Positions 35,487-45,275 of a stretch of 64,000 bases of DNA are shown piece by piece. The stretch covers positions 30,100-94,099 of the forward strand of contig CASWRE010000006.1 in the NCBI GenBank assembly GCA_949471785.1. Reading direction: 5' to 3'. Both the position numbers and the translations under genes were made by a program. Below the pieces are notes generated by a model. The model was not told the DNA's origin. It saw only the letters and a list, made by a program, of their open reading frames with translations, and did not search any database. Position 1 is the first letter of the stretch; each line of letters opens with the position of its first letter. The DNA comes from an uncultured Lachnospiraceae bacterium. GTDB taxonomy: Bacteria > Bacillota > Clostridia > Lachnospirales > Lachnospiraceae.

Positions 35487-36830
35487 ATGGAACAGACATT
35501 TATGAAAGAAAAAAAGATCACATCGCTGGTACTCGCCATGGCGCTGCCCATGGTCATCTCCATGGCGGTCAACTCTCTGTATAATATTATCGACAGCTAT
35601 TTTGTGGCCAGAATCAGCGAAAATGCCATGACCGCGCTGGCTCTGGTCTTCCCCCTGCAGAACTTTATCAATGCCATCGCCATCGGCTTCGGCATCGGGA
35701 TCAACGCAAGGATGGCCTATCATCTGGGCTCCGGGAATCAGATCCGGGCAGACCGGGCGGCCTCCCAGGGAACGCTGTTTAGCCTTCTGCACGGCTTACT
35801 GCTGACCGTCCTCTGTCTTCTGGCCCTGCCCCCTTTTCTGAAAAGCTTTACTTCCGACGGAGAGACTCTGCAGATGGCGCTTTCGTATGCCGGCAGGGCC
35901 TTCCTCTTTTCGCCGGTCATCACGGTATCCCTGGCCTTTGAAAAAATATTCCAGGCCGTGGGACGGATGAAGATTTCCATGTTCAGTATGCTCTGCGGCT
36001 GTGTGGCCAATATCATCCTGGACCCTCTGATGATCTTCGGCCTCGGGCCTTTCCCGGCCATGGGCATCGCGGGAGCCGCCTGGGCCACAGGAATTGGGCA
36101 GTGCATCTGCCTGTCACTGTACCTACTCCTCTACGCGCTTCGTCCCATACCGGTAAAAATCCGTCTGAAGCAGATGAAACCGGACGCCGTAACCGGCAAG
36201 GCCCTGTATTCCGTGGGCATATCGGCCACACTGAATCTGGCTCTGCCCTCCTTTTTGATCTCTCAGCTCAACGGGCTGCTTGCCGGCTTTTCCGAAAAAT
36301 ATGTCCTTGTCCTCGGCGTGTATTACAAACTGCAGACGTTCATCTATCTGACCGCCAACGGCATCATCCAGGGCATCCGGCCTCTGATGGGCTATAATTT
36401 CGGCGCCGGGGAATCGGAACGCGTCAAAAAAATCTACACTACAGCCCTGGCCATGAACACGGCTATCATGCTGACGGGAACTCTTCTTTCCTGGTCCATG
36501 CCGGAAGCGCTGATCGGATTATTTACGAATAACCGGGAAACCGTTGAAATCGGCGCCTCCGCTCTGCGCATTATCAGTCTGGGATTCGCCGTATCAGCCG
36601 TCTCCGTCACCAGTTCCGGCGCTCTGGAAGGACTGGGCAAAGGAGGCCGTTCTTTATGTATTTCTCTGGCCAGGTATGTAGTGGTCATTATTCCCGCCGC
36701 TCATCTCTTCTGCCGCTTTACAGGAGCCGACGGCGTGTGGTATGCGTTCTGCTTCACGGAAGCCGTATCCGCAGGACTGGCCGCCCTGATATACAGGAAG
36801 GCCGTCGGCATACAAAAGCGCCGTCGCTGA
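35487..36830 (+). CDS. MATE-family multidrug/cation efflux transporter
   Basis: Na+- or H+-driven exporter of 447 residues with about twelve membrane helices. The N-terminal KKITSLVLAMALPMVISMAVNSLYNIIDSYFVARI is characteristic of MepA-like MATE proteins in Clostridia, as are GIGINARMAYHLGSGN and IQGIRPLMGYNFGAGE. A GGAGG site lies 4 nt before the ATG. Expression probably depends on the riboswitch-like leader; if that is guanidine-responsive, guanidinium export is the likely role. The last 130 bp overlap the end of a gene on the opposite strand. Confidence 0.92.
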   Translation: MEQTFMKEKKITSLVLAMALPMVISMAVNSLYNIIDSYFVARISENAMTALALVFPLQNFINAIAIGFGIGINARMAYHLGSGNQIRADRAASQGTLFSLLHGLLLTVLCLLALPPFLKSFTSDGETLQMALSYAGRAFLFSPVITVSLAFEKIFQAVGRMKISMFSMLCGCVANIILDPLMIFGLGPFPAMGIAGAAWATGIGQCICLSLYLLLYALRPIPVKIRLKQMKPDAVTGKALYSVGISATLNLALPSFLISQLNGLLAGFSEKYVLVLGVYYKLQTFIYLTANGIIQGIRPLMGYNFGAGESERVKKIYTTALAMNTAIMLTGTLLSWSMPEALIGLFTNNRETVEIGASALRIISLGFAVSAVSVTSSGALEGLGKGGRSLCISLARYVVVIIPAAHLFCRFTGADGVWYAFCFTEAVSAGLAALIYRKAVGIQKRRR

Positions 36831-39520
36831 CATCTTTGCGGTTTTTCCTCCGTCAGCCGATACGTCACGCTCCAGTTTCCTGAACCGGCCGTGGCACAGT
36901 ATGTATCGCCGCTCTTCTGCTCTCCGCCCCCGGCAGGCCGGACAAAATCCAGGCCGCCATTTTCCAGAATCTCCCCGGCCCGGTCAAGCTCCAGGCTTGC
37001 CGTGGTATTGGGAGGCACATGGACGGACAGAACAATCGTATCGCCCTCTTTCCTCTCCCAGCGGACCCGGATTTCTCCATAGGCGCTCTCATGGGCGCAC
37101 TCGGCAAAGGACAGTCCCCCGCCGATACAGGGACGCACCGTGAAATGCCCGTACCCGGGCCTGTCCTCATCCGCGCAAAGGCCCACGCAGCGCTCATAGA
37201 GCCATTGACCCACCGCGCCGTAGGCATAATGATTGAAGGAATTCATATCCGCGCTCCACATAGTACCGTCAGGTTTTAAGCCGTCCCAGTGCTCCCACAC
37301 GGTGGTAGCCCCCTGCTTCACCTGATAAAGCCAGGAGGGAAAGTCCTCCTTAAGCAGCAGGTCGTAAGCCTCTTTCACACATCCGTTTTGACTCAGCGCG
37401 TGCAGGATATAGGGCGTGCCCATGAATCCGGTAGTCAGATGGCCGTCGTTTTCCCGCAGCAATTTTTTCAATTCTTCCGCCGCCGCCGGCCTTGTCTCCT
37501 CCGGAAGCAGATCAAAATGCAGAGCCAGCACATAAGCGGTCTGGGTATACACGCTCAGCTTCCCGCCCGGCAGACAGTAACGACTCCTGAAAAACGCGAT
37601 CTCCGCCTCCCGGCGTTTCCGGTATTCGGCGGCGTCCTCCGTGCGGCCCACGGCTTCCGCCATCTTCGCGAACAGACCGCAGACATGGGCATAGTAAGCC
37701 GACGCCGTGAACGCCTCCGGAGTGGCTCCGTGATAACTGCCCTCCGCCGCATCCAGAGCCAGCCAGTCGCCGAACTGGCAGGCCGTCCGGATATAACCGT
37801 CCTTCTTGCCGGCTTCCAGGTAATCCAGCCATGCCTTCATACTGTCATACTGCTGCAGGATAAGGGAAACATCACCGTTTTCCAGGTACAGAGACCACGG
37901 CACAATCACCGCCGCGTCCCCCCATCCGGCGGCTCCGTACTGTTCGGCGGCGCTCTCCCCGTCGCCGTAATCCACCGCATGATCCACGAGGGCGTCCGGT
38001 ATGACATTGGACACGCCTCCGTCCTCCCACTGATCCGCCGCCAGATCAATGAGCCATTTCCGGTAAAACTCTTCCGTTTCCATGAGGAAATTCGCCGTAT
38101 AGCTGAATATCTGGGCATCGCCGGTCCAGCCCAGCCGTTCGTCCCTCTGGGGACAGTCCGTGGGTACATCCACAAAGTTGCCCTTCATCCCCCACCGGAT
38201 ATTGCTCTGAAGCTGATTTAAGAGGGGATTCGAACAGCCAAAGCTTCCCCTGGCCGCCATATCGGAATACAGAACCATGGCGGTAAAATCCTCTGCACGC
38301 ACCTCTCCCGGAAACTGTTTCACCCACGCATAGCGGAAACCCTGGAACATAAAATGGGGACGGCAGGTCTCTCTGCCCTCTCCTCTGCAGATATAGCGGA
38401 CCGTCTGTTTGGCCGTGCGCAGATTCTCCGTATACACATTGCCCGCGGCATCCAGCGTCTCGAAAAAGACCAGCTCTGCCTCGTCGCCTCGGCTGCCCGC
38501 CACGTTAAAACGCGCCCACCCGCTGAGGTTCTGGCCAAAGTCGACAACCGTGTCTCCCCGGGGCGTCCGAAAGACCCTCTCTGCCGCGAAAGTCTCCTTT
38601 ACCCGCACCGTACAGCCCTGCTGGGGTACGGGCGTCACCGTCTGCTGTTCCACAACGCGCGCCTGCTCCCAGCAGGAGCCGGAAAAACCGGGTTCATTCC
38701 AGCCGTCCTGTTCCAGCCTGGCGTCATAAGTCTCTCCGTCGTAAATGTCCGCGTGAAGGATCGGCGACGGACATCCCTGCCACGACGAATCCGACACGCA
38801 GACTGTTTCTGTGCTGTCCGTGTAACGAATCACTAGCTGGCCCGAAAAAGCGGCGTGATCGCCGTAATAATTATGCCTGCGGAACCAGGTGATATCCCCT
38901 TTATACCAGCCTGCTCCCAGCAGGATACCGACGGCGTTCTCCCCTTCTTTCAGCAGGTCCGTAACCTCATAGGTCTGGTAAAGCAGATGGGTGGGATAGC
39001 TGGTCCAGCCCGGGGTCAGTTCATCCTGCCCGACCCGTTTTCCGTTGATATAGGCCTGATACAGCCCCTGGGCCGTGGACACCAGCCAGGCTTCCTTTAC
39101 TTCTTTTTCCACAACAAATTCTTTGCGCAGCATCGTTCCCGGAGCCCTCTCCCTGTCCTCCGGTTTCTCCGCCGTGATAAAAGCGCCCTTCCACTCCTCA
39201 TCCGACTGCAGGGCGGTGAGAAAACCGCCGGAAGCCCACTCGCTGACTTCCCCGTAATTATCCCAGACACGCACGCGGACCGTACAGGTTTCCAGAGACC
39301 GCAGGGGCAGCTCCCCGACGGCGATATTTACCGACTCGCCGCTCTCGGTTTTCTCATGATAGCATTCCTCCTCCCCGCCGGCCCGGACAATGACAATCTC
39401 ACGGGCCGTCTGTACCACATCGGATCGATCGGAAAGTATCTTCCAGCCGATGGTAAACGGGCCCCTCACGCCCTTTGGTTCCCGCAGATGATTGATGCGG
39501 ATGTCATTTACTTGTAACAT
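36701..39520 (-). CDS. Alpha-L-rhamnosidase (GH78)
   Basis: Releases terminal L-rhamnose from plant glycosides or polysaccharides. The 939 residues follow GH78 order: N-terminal beta domains (EWKGAFITAEKPEDRERAPG), carbohydrate-binding domain (GWYKGDITWFRRHNYYGDH), and the (alpha/alpha)6 catalytic barrel with the signature DCPQRDERLGWTGDAQIFS (about 465-483), which holds the acidic catalytic residues. A C-terminal beta domain (RPGYGHFTVRPCIGGG) follows. No signal peptide is seen, so it is intracellular. The ATG at 39518-39520 follows AAAGGA. The last ~43 residues are the antisense of the MATE gene and do not look like family sequence; an original stop was probably lost. Confidence 0.93.
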   Translation of the reverse strand: MLQVNDIRINHLREPKGVRGPFTIGWKILSDRSDVVQTAREIVIVRAGGEEECYHEKTESGESVNIAVGELPLRSLETCTVRVRVWDNYGEVSEWASGGFLTALQSDEEWKGAFITAEKPEDRERAPGTMLRKEFVVEKEVKEAWLVSTAQGLYQAYINGKRVGQDELTPGWTSYPTHLLYQTYEVTDLLKEGENAVGILLGAGWYKGDITWFRRHNYYGDHAAFSGQLVIRYTDSTETVCVSDSSWQGCPSPILHADIYDGETYDARLEQDGWNEPGFSGSCWEQARVVEQQTVTPVPQQGCTVRVKETFAAERVFRTPRGDTVVDFGQNLSGWARFNVAGSRGDEAELVFFETLDAAGNVYTENLRTAKQTVRYICRGEGRETCRPHFMFQGFRYAWVKQFPGEVRAEDFTAMVLYSDMAARGSFGCSNPLLNQLQSNIRWGMKGNFVDVPTDCPQRDERLGWTGDAQIFSYTANFLMETEEFYRKWLIDLAADQWEDGGVSNVIPDALVDHAVDYGDGESAAEQYGAAGWGDAAVIVPWSLYLENGDVSLILQQYDSMKAWLDYLEAGKKDGYIRTACQFGDWLALDAAEGSYHGATPEAFTASAYYAHVCGLFAKMAEAVGRTEDAAEYRKRREAEIAFFRSRYCLPGGKLSVYTQTAYVLALHFDLLPEETRPAAAEELKKLLRENDGHLTTGFMGTPYILHALSQNGCVKEAYDLLLKEDFPSWLYQVKQGATTVWEHWDGLKPDGTMWSADMNSFNHYAYGAVGQWLYERCVGLCADEDRPGYGHFTVRPCIGGGLSFAECAHESAYGEIRVRWERKEGDTIVLSVHVPPNTTASLELDRAGEILENGGLDFVRPAGGGEQKSGDTYCATAGSGNWSVTYRLTEEKPQRCQRRRFCMPTAFLYIRAASPADTASVKQNAYHTPSAPVKRQKR

Positions 39521-39624
39521 AGATTCTTTATCCTTTCCTTGTTTTATATCGGCCCCCTCACGCACAGGGAAACCCGCGCCGATTCTTTACCGTGCCTGTA
39601 TTATACCACCGAAAGAAATAACTG

Positions 39625-41874
39625 TCAGTCGGAAAACATAAAGGCTGGTCCTGCAAAAACAATATCGGCCTTCCTTTCCTCCGGAAAAACTTTCAGATAT
39701 TTGATCTTACCGTTTTTCAGACTGCAGGACAGGACTGTCCGGCCCGGCGCGTGAAGCTTAAATTCCACGTCACACCAGTCCGGCCAGCAGGGAAACAGAT
39801 AGATCTTCTTTCCCCTGGTCTGCATCAGCATTTCCTGGAGCTGGATCTCTCCTGTGCCGCCCCAGTTATGATCCGGCGTCCAGTCATGGCCCGGACCCCA
39901 GAAAGCCGGAAAACGATGGGGACCGTCCGCCATCTTCCTCTCCAGAAAATCCAGCGCCTCCGGAAGCATCCCCAGCCTCGCATACTCGATTCCCGTATAG
40001 TGCCAGCTTACATGGGAACGCATCTCTTCCGTGTGAAAAGCGTGGCGCATCGTCCTTTGGGCCAACTCGATATGATCCTTCCCTATGCCGTAAAGGTCGT
40101 AGGGGAATACCGTGTACATCTCCGGCAATTCGCAATTATGGATATCCGACTCCGTGTCCGCATAGGCAAGAATCTCTTCGTCATTGAAAATTTTCGTCCT
40201 GACAGGAGGCGTCCGGTCCAGTAAACGCCGCCATCTCTCTTTCCGCTCATCATCGGCATATTCCCGCGGAAGTTCCAGCAGCCGCGAAAGCAGACACCGG
40301 AGGCCGGCTATACCGTCTATGGGATTTTTTACCACATGATACGTCTCCAGGGCATTGGCCGGATACATCACCATTTTCCCGCGGTCGTCATTCTCAGGGT
40401 AAAAGCCGTCATAGAACATCACCACCTGGTCAATAAACTCCATGTATTCCTCTATATCGGCCCCCGTAAACGCATGGTATTCCAGAATCAGAAGGGCAAT
40501 CTCCAGATTATTGGAAAATAAATACTTAATCTGGGGAACCGGGACCCCCGTCCGATTGTCCCAGCCGTGATCGCAGGTATTACAAAGCCCGTAAGTCCCC
40601 ATCTGTTCTGCGTAAAAAGCCCCCTCGACGCCATAGAAAAACCGCGCCCGCATTTTGGCCGTCTCCAGAGCCCTGTTAAACAGGTCAAACTGCTGAATCA
40701 TTACTTCGCCGTCGCCGCTCTTAAGCATGGGCCAGTACACCAGCCGCTGATTCTGAATCGTGTGGCTTCCTCCGCCCCACAACCGGTAATCCGGTGTGAA
40801 CCGCAGCTCCCCGTCCCACCATTCCGTGTTCTTTATAATTCCCGGGTCAAAAGTAAAAAGCCCCCCGTTAAATTTTGTGGGCCAGTACCCGAAATAATTG
40901 CAGCCTGCCATATAACGGAACAGTTGATAATTCCGCCCAATCCGCCACATGCCGTCACTGTCCTTTTCCCCGGACAGCGGCTGGATGCGGATATAGCTTT
41001 TCTCAAAATAATCCCGCCACCATTTCCTCGCACGGGCTCTCTGACCTTCCAGATCCTCGTTGGCGGCTCTGCAGACGGCTTCCAGCCGTTTCCGCCAGTG
41101 ACCGATCTCCTCCGTCTGCTCCCGGCCCAGGACCGCCTGCATGTGGTACTCGCATACTGCCTCCCCGGGCCTGTACACAAAAGCCGTATAGGGCGTATCC
41201 TGATATCTTCCCTCCCGGGCGCCGGTATATTCCATTCCCGGAAGGTATAAAAGCCCGCCGCAGACAAGATGAATCTGAGGATTATAGGCTTCATCTTTGT
41301 AATGCCCAATCCCCTGAGCTTCAAATTCTTTATAAATGCTCAGATCCTTCGTCTGATTGGCGTGGTACATGACAAGCAGCCCGTCCGACGGCAGGATCGT
41401 ATCCTTATGGAATATCGCATCCCGGTCCGGACAGCGAAATACCTCCTTACACTGAAACAGTTCAAAGGACTCCCTGTCCACTACCCTGTCCCTGGTGCGC
41501 CAGGACTCATATTGTACCGTGAACCGGTGCTTTTTCTCACTTTTATATTCCAGATGGACCACCGGATACTGCACGTCCGTCCACAGTGTCAGGCAGATAT
41601 CTTTGATGCGTATCTCTATGTACCCCTCCTCCAGCACAAGCTCCTGCACGGAATCCCGGCCGATGAGAGGTTCCTCAAAACTCAGGCGCAGCCTGCCGAA
41701 TTTGAGCATGGAATTGTTCTCGTCAAACCATCCGCTCTGCTGGATATACAGAAACACACTGTTCCCCTCCATCCACACATTGCAGCCGATATCATGTCCG
41801 CCCATCGGCATGGACTCCGACGAATCCCGCCCCGGCCCATACCAGCGAATATTGTATTCCCCCTGAAATGCCAT
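39625..41874 (-). CDS. Six-hairpin glycosidase-like protein (DUF5703/GH95-like), probable glycoside hydrolase
   Basis: The 749 residues start with a sandwich domain typical of the group (NIRWYGPGRDSSESMPMGGHDIGCNVW, to about residue 250). A helical domain follows, with RKWWRDYFEKSYIRIQ, NYQLFRYMAGCNYFGYWPTKFNGGLFTFD and PDYRLWGGGSHTIQNQRLVYWPML, resembling (alpha/alpha)6 glycosidases of the DUF5703/GH95 type. Asp/Glu candidates such as YGLCNTCDHGWDN and the C-terminal GPGHDWTPDHNWGGTGEIQLQEML are conserved-looking, but I cannot name the substrate. It is intracellular. GGAGG lies 5 nt before the ATG. It sits between the sugar permeases and the rhamnosidase, so it probably acts on the same imported oligosaccharide. 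Confidence 0.75.
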   Translation of the reverse strand: MAFQGEYNIRWYGPGRDSSESMPMGGHDIGCNVWMEGNSVFLYIQQSGWFDENNSMLKFGRLRLSFEEPLIGRDSVQELVLEEGYIEIRIKDICLTLWTDVQYPVVHLEYKSEKKHRFTVQYESWRTRDRVVDRESFELFQCKEVFRCPDRDAIFHKDTILPSDGLLVMYHANQTKDLSIYKEFEAQGIGHYKDEAYNPQIHLVCGGLLYLPGMEYTGAREGRYQDTPYTAFVYRPGEAVCEYHMQAVLGREQTEEIGHWRKRLEAVCRAANEDLEGQRARARKWWRDYFEKSYIRIQPLSGEKDSDGMWRIGRNYQLFRYMAGCNYFGYWPTKFNGGLFTFDPGIIKNTEWWDGELRFTPDYRLWGGGSHTIQNQRLVYWPMLKSGDGEVMIQQFDLFNRALETAKMRARFFYGVEGAFYAEQMGTYGLCNTCDHGWDNRTGVPVPQIKYLFSNNLEIALLILEYHAFTGADIEEYMEFIDQVVMFYDGFYPENDDRGKMVMYPANALETYHVVKNPIDGIAGLRCLLSRLLELPREYADDERKERWRRLLDRTPPVRTKIFNDEEILAYADTESDIHNCELPEMYTVFPYDLYGIGKDHIELAQRTMRHAFHTEEMRSHVSWHYTGIEYARLGMLPEALDFLERKMADGPHRFPAFWGPGHDWTPDHNWGGTGEIQLQEMLMQTRGKKIYLFPCWPDWCDVEFKLHAPGRTVLSCSLKNGKIKYLKVFPEERKADIVFAGPAFMFSD

Positions 41875-41884
41875 AGCCGCCTCC

Positions 41885-42709
41885 TTATCCCTTTACCGCG
41901 CCGGCCGTCATACCGGCAATCACGTATTTCTGGGCAAAAACATACACGAGAAGCAGAGGGGATATGGTGATGATAATATCCGCAAAAATATAATTCCAGC
42001 TCTTTACGTATCCCCCGTAAAAGTTATAGACCGTCAGCGGAAGGGCCCACTTCCCGCTGTTGGAAAAGAACATCGGTATCATCACATCGTTCCACGCGCC
42101 GATAAAGGACAGGATAAAGATCGTCATCGTCACCGGCTTCAGCAGCGGGAATATGATTTGGTAAAACAGGCGGACCGGCCCGCACCCGTCTATAAACGCT
42201 GCCTCGTCCAGTTCCCGGGGAACCGTTTTGATAAAACCTGTGTAAAGAAATACCGCCATCGGCAGGCCATAGGTGGTAAAGATCAGGATAATTCCCGTAT
42301 ATGTGTTCAGTAAATGCAGTACATTTAAGACGAGATAGGTGGGAATGAAAGCCACCGGCACCACCAGTCCCATGATAAACATGTAAAAAAGCCCGTTGGA
42401 CGTCTTTGATTTTACCCTGGCAATGTAAAACGCGCAGGCAGACGCCGTGACGATGATGATAAGCACCGACAGGCTGGCCTCCAGCAGCCCGTTCATAAAC
42501 GCCCGCGCGATCCCGCCCTTTTCGATCACATCCAGATAATTCCCCAGCCGAATCACGCCGTCGGAGGGAAGAGATATACCCATCAGATTGGCCTCCGCCG
42601 GCTTTTTGAGAGAGTTAACCAAAACCATCCATATCGGTATCACATAGACAATACTGAGCAGAAACAGTATACCGTTCACGAACAGACGTCCCGCTTTTTT
42701 CCTTTTCAT
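41885..42709 (-). CDS. Carbohydrate ABC transporter permease (MalG/LplC type)
   Basis: Inner-membrane subunit of a CUT1-type sugar importer, 274 residues with six helices. The EAA loop that contacts the shared ATPase reads RELDEAAFIDGCGPVRLFYQIIFPLLKP. The N-terminus FVNGILFLLSIVYVIPIWMVLVNSLK is typical. Its ATG overlaps the stop of the partner permease by one base (TGATG). No ATPase gene is in the cluster, as is common for CUT1 systems that use a shared MsmK-like ATPase encoded elsewhere. Confidence 0.93.
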   Translation of the reverse strand: MKRKKAGRLFVNGILFLLSIVYVIPIWMVLVNSLKKPAEANLMGISLPSDGVIRLGNYLDVIEKGGIARAFMNGLLEASLSVLIIIVTASACAFYIARVKSKTSNGLFYMFIMGLVVPVAFIPTYLVLNVLHLLNTYTGIILIFTTYGLPMAVFLYTGFIKTVPRELDEAAFIDGCGPVRLFYQIIFPLLKPVTMTIFILSFIGAWNDVMIPMFFSNSGKWALPLTVYNFYGGYVKSWNYIFADIIITISPLLLVYVFAQKYVIAGMTAGAVKG

Positions 42710-43584
42710 CAGTACTCAACCTCCTTTTTCCTCAAGATAATCAAAAATATGAGGCTGAACGCCAGTATCAGGAACATGAATATGACGCCCACAGCCGCCG
42801 AGTAACCCAGCTTCCCTTCCGAAAAACTCTTGAACAGAAAGGTTCCCATCACCTGGGTGGCGTCCGCCGGCCCGCCGTTGGTCGTCCCGTAAATCTGGGC
42901 AAATACTTTAAACCCGGAAATAATACTGAACACAAACGTCACGGCAAAAGACTGTACCATCAGAGGAACCGTAATACATTTCAACGTCTGCCACCGTCCC
43001 GCGCCGTCGATTCTGGCCGCCTCGAAAAAATCATCCGGAATGGACTGCATACCCGCCACGAACACCACCATATTAAAGCCGGACCACTGCCAGATCTCCA
43101 TGGCCGCCACCGCCCACAGAGCTACCTTCGGGTCCACCAGCCACTGCCGGGCGAGGCCGCCCAGCCCCACGGAACGCAGAAACTGGTTGACGATTCCCAT
43201 ATCCGGATTATATATGGACACAAATATAATACTGACGACAATGGTACTGATCGTGACCGGGAGAAACATGACGGTCCGCAGATATATGTTGAATTTGCTC
43301 GTCTTCGCAACCAGCAGAGCCATCAAAAAACCCAGAAGATTTTTCCCCAGCACGGTCGCCACCGCAAACAGAAACGTATTTTTAAGCGCGATCCAAAACA
43401 CCTCTTCATGAAATAATTTGATAAAATTATCCAGGCCGTTGAAATGAATGTCGTCAAAAAAATAGATATTCCAATCGGTGAACGCCAGCGCAAGCCCGCT
43501 GACATTGGGAATGATAAAAAAAACTGCATAAATCAGAAATGCGGGAATCACTAAATAGACCGGATACATTTTTTTGGGGTTCAT
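42709..43584 (-). CDS. Carbohydrate ABC transporter permease (MalF/UgpA type)
   Basis: Partner channel subunit, 291 residues, six helices (first at about 8-30, YLVIPAFLIYAVFFIIPNVSG). The ATPase-contacting loop is DDFFEAARIDGAGRWQTLKCITVPLM. FKVFAQIYGTTNGGPADATQVMGTF is the family's periplasmic loop near the C-terminus. The AAGGAGAG site lies 3-4 nt before the ATG. It follows the binding-protein gene by 83 bp. Confidence 0.93.
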   Translation of the reverse strand: MNPKKMYPVYLVIPAFLIYAVFFIIPNVSGLALAFTDWNIYFFDDIHFNGLDNFIKLFHEEVFWIALKNTFLFAVATVLGKNLLGFLMALLVAKTSKFNIYLRTVMFLPVTISTIVVSIIFVSIYNPDMGIVNQFLRSVGLGGLARQWLVDPKVALWAVAAMEIWQWSGFNMVVFVAGMQSIPDDFFEAARIDGAGRWQTLKCITVPLMVQSFAVTFVFSIISGFKVFAQIYGTTNGGPADATQVMGTFLFKSFSEGKLGYSAAVGVIFMFLILAFSLIFLIILRKKEVEY

Positions 43585-43667
43585 ATACTCTCCTTTCCCA
43601 TTTACTGTCGTATAAAAATGCCGCTGTAAAACTTCGTCTGCCCGTGTCCTACAGCGGCGCCTCCCTG

Positions 43668-45077
43668 TCAGAAGCCTTCCAGTCTTTTCGCTTTCGCATC
43701 GTCTGCGTATTTCTTATACCAGCCCTCTATCGCCTCCTGGGAGCTTTTCCCGGAAAACATGGACTGCACATTCAGATCAAAGTCGCCCCAGAACGGGTTC
43801 AAAACCGCCTTTCCGTCAAAAAGGGCATTGGCCCAGTCGCCATATGAAGGCATCTCTTTGGCCAGCTCCTGCATTTCCGCATTCCAGGGACTGGTCGTCA
43901 GCTCATAATCCAACGATTGAAAAGGCGCGGACCCGGGGGACAGTTCATAATAAACCTTCAACACTTCCTCAGACAAACAGGTATTTACAAACTCTTTGGC
44001 CAGCTCCAGATTTTTGCTTTTTTTCGACACGGCCAGCGTCCGGGAAGTCCTGTTGGTCATAACAAAGGCCAGCTCGGCATCATTCCACATGGGCGTAATC
44101 GTAAGTCCCACGCCGTCGACCAGATCCGGGTATTCCGACTGGATCTCGCCGTAAGCGGCGTCCGTCACCGCATAAAAGCCCGCGCTGCCCTCGGCAATCG
44201 CCTTCTTGCCCATATCATGGGTAGCCGACATATGATCCTCATTGATATAACCCTTTTCCTTCAGGGCCGCCACATTAGCCCACATATCCTGTAATCCCTG
44301 AATATCCTGGGGCTTTACCCGATTCGTCGCCAGCTTCTGAGCCAGCCCGTCCTCCTTCATGATCGTGGATGTCATGGAGGACAACAGGAGAATCTGCGGC
44401 GTCCAGGTTTCTTTCGCCGACACATACACCGGCGTTACACCCGTCGCCTTTATTTTTTCACAGGCCTCCATAAAAGATCCGTAATCCCGGATCGGAAGCT
44501 CCACGCCCGCGTCCGCCAGCACCTTTTTATTATAAGCCAGGCCCATATTGCTTTCCGAGCCCATAGGAGCCATAATCACCGTCTGCCCGTCGTCCGGGTT
44601 CAGCAGAAACTGTCTGGACACATCCGTGACATTGTTCACCCAGTCGCCGTCCAGCTCGGCCAGCTCATTATAGGGCAGATCCTGCAGCGAATAAGATACG
44701 AAAATCAGGTCGTCCAGGTTTCCGGTGGCCCCTTTTGTGTTCAGCACATTCAGAAACTGGTCGTCAGGGAAAATACTGAGCTCCACATTGATCCCCATAA
44801 TGTCTGCCGCCTTTTGAAAGGCTGTTTTCGCCGCTTCCCCGCCGCCGTCGCCGGAGCCGATCATGACTGTAAGCGTCTCCTTGCTTCCTTCCGTCTCTTT
44901 TGTTTCCTCCGTATTCTCCGTCCCGTCCGCGGTCTTTACTTCGTCTGTTTCCTCCGCGGTCTTTGTCTCACTGACAGAAGAGGCGGTTCCCGTATCCACG
45001 CTGCAGCCCGACAGGCCCGCCAGCATGATCGAAAACGCCACGGCCAGCATGTTGTTTTTCCATCCTTTTTTCATCAT
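43668..45077 (-). CDS. Sugar ABC transporter substrate-binding lipoprotein
   Basis: Extracellular binding protein of 469 residues and probably the first gene of the rhamnoside operon. The lipoprotein signal ends at LAGLSGCS (Cys about 25). A Thr/Glu-rich spacer of some 40 residues follows (KTAEETDEVKTADGTENTEE), then an SBP_bac_1 fold: LTVMIGSGDGGGEAAKTAFQKA, QTVIMAPMGSESNMGLAYNKKVL and LELAKEFVNTCLSEEVL. Substrate is likely a rhamnose-containing oligosaccharide by context only. Two adjacent ATG codons are possible starts. Confidence 0.92.
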   Translation of the reverse strand: MMKKGWKNNMLAVAFSIMLAGLSGCSVDTGTASSVSETKTAEETDEVKTADGTENTEETKETEGSKETLTVMIGSGDGGGEAAKTAFQKAADIMGINVELSIFPDDQFLNVLNTKGATGNLDDLIFVSYSLQDLPYNELAELDGDWVNNVTDVSRQFLLNPDDGQTVIMAPMGSESNMGLAYNKKVLADAGVELPIRDYGSFMEACEKIKATGVTPVYVSAKETWTPQILLLSSMTSTIMKEDGLAQKLATNRVKPQDIQGLQDMWANVAALKEKGYINEDHMSATHDMGKKAIAEGSAGFYAVTDAAYGEIQSEYPDLVDGVGLTITPMWNDAELAFVMTNRTSRTLAVSKKSKNLELAKEFVNTCLSEEVLKVYYELSPGSAPFQSLDYELTTSPWNAEMQELAKEMPSYGDWANALFDGKAVLNPFWGDFDLNVQSMFSGKSSQEAIEGWYKKYADDAKAKRLEGF

Positions 45078-45212
45078 ATCTGTTTTTTTCTCCTTTCCTC
45101 CTGGGAGTTTTGCGTCAACGATTTACATGTATAGTGTAAACAACTTAACCCAAATTAAAAATGGACGATTTTATTTTCCCTGATGGATTATTTTTGTAAT
45201 CGCCCGGATTCA

Positions 45213-45241
45213 TTGTCTTCGGGGAAAAAAGAGTTTATAAT
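45213..45241 (+). promoter_or_regulatory. Probable promoter of the response regulator gene
   Basis: TTGTCT (45213-45218), 17-nt spacer, TATAAT (45236-45241). It is 34 bp before the ATG at 45276, which has its own AGGAGA site. It lies in the 198-bp gap shared with the divergent sugar transporter operon. Confidence 0.7.
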
Positions 45242-45275
45242 TGTCCCATACTGAACGGAAGGCAGGAGAACCTGT

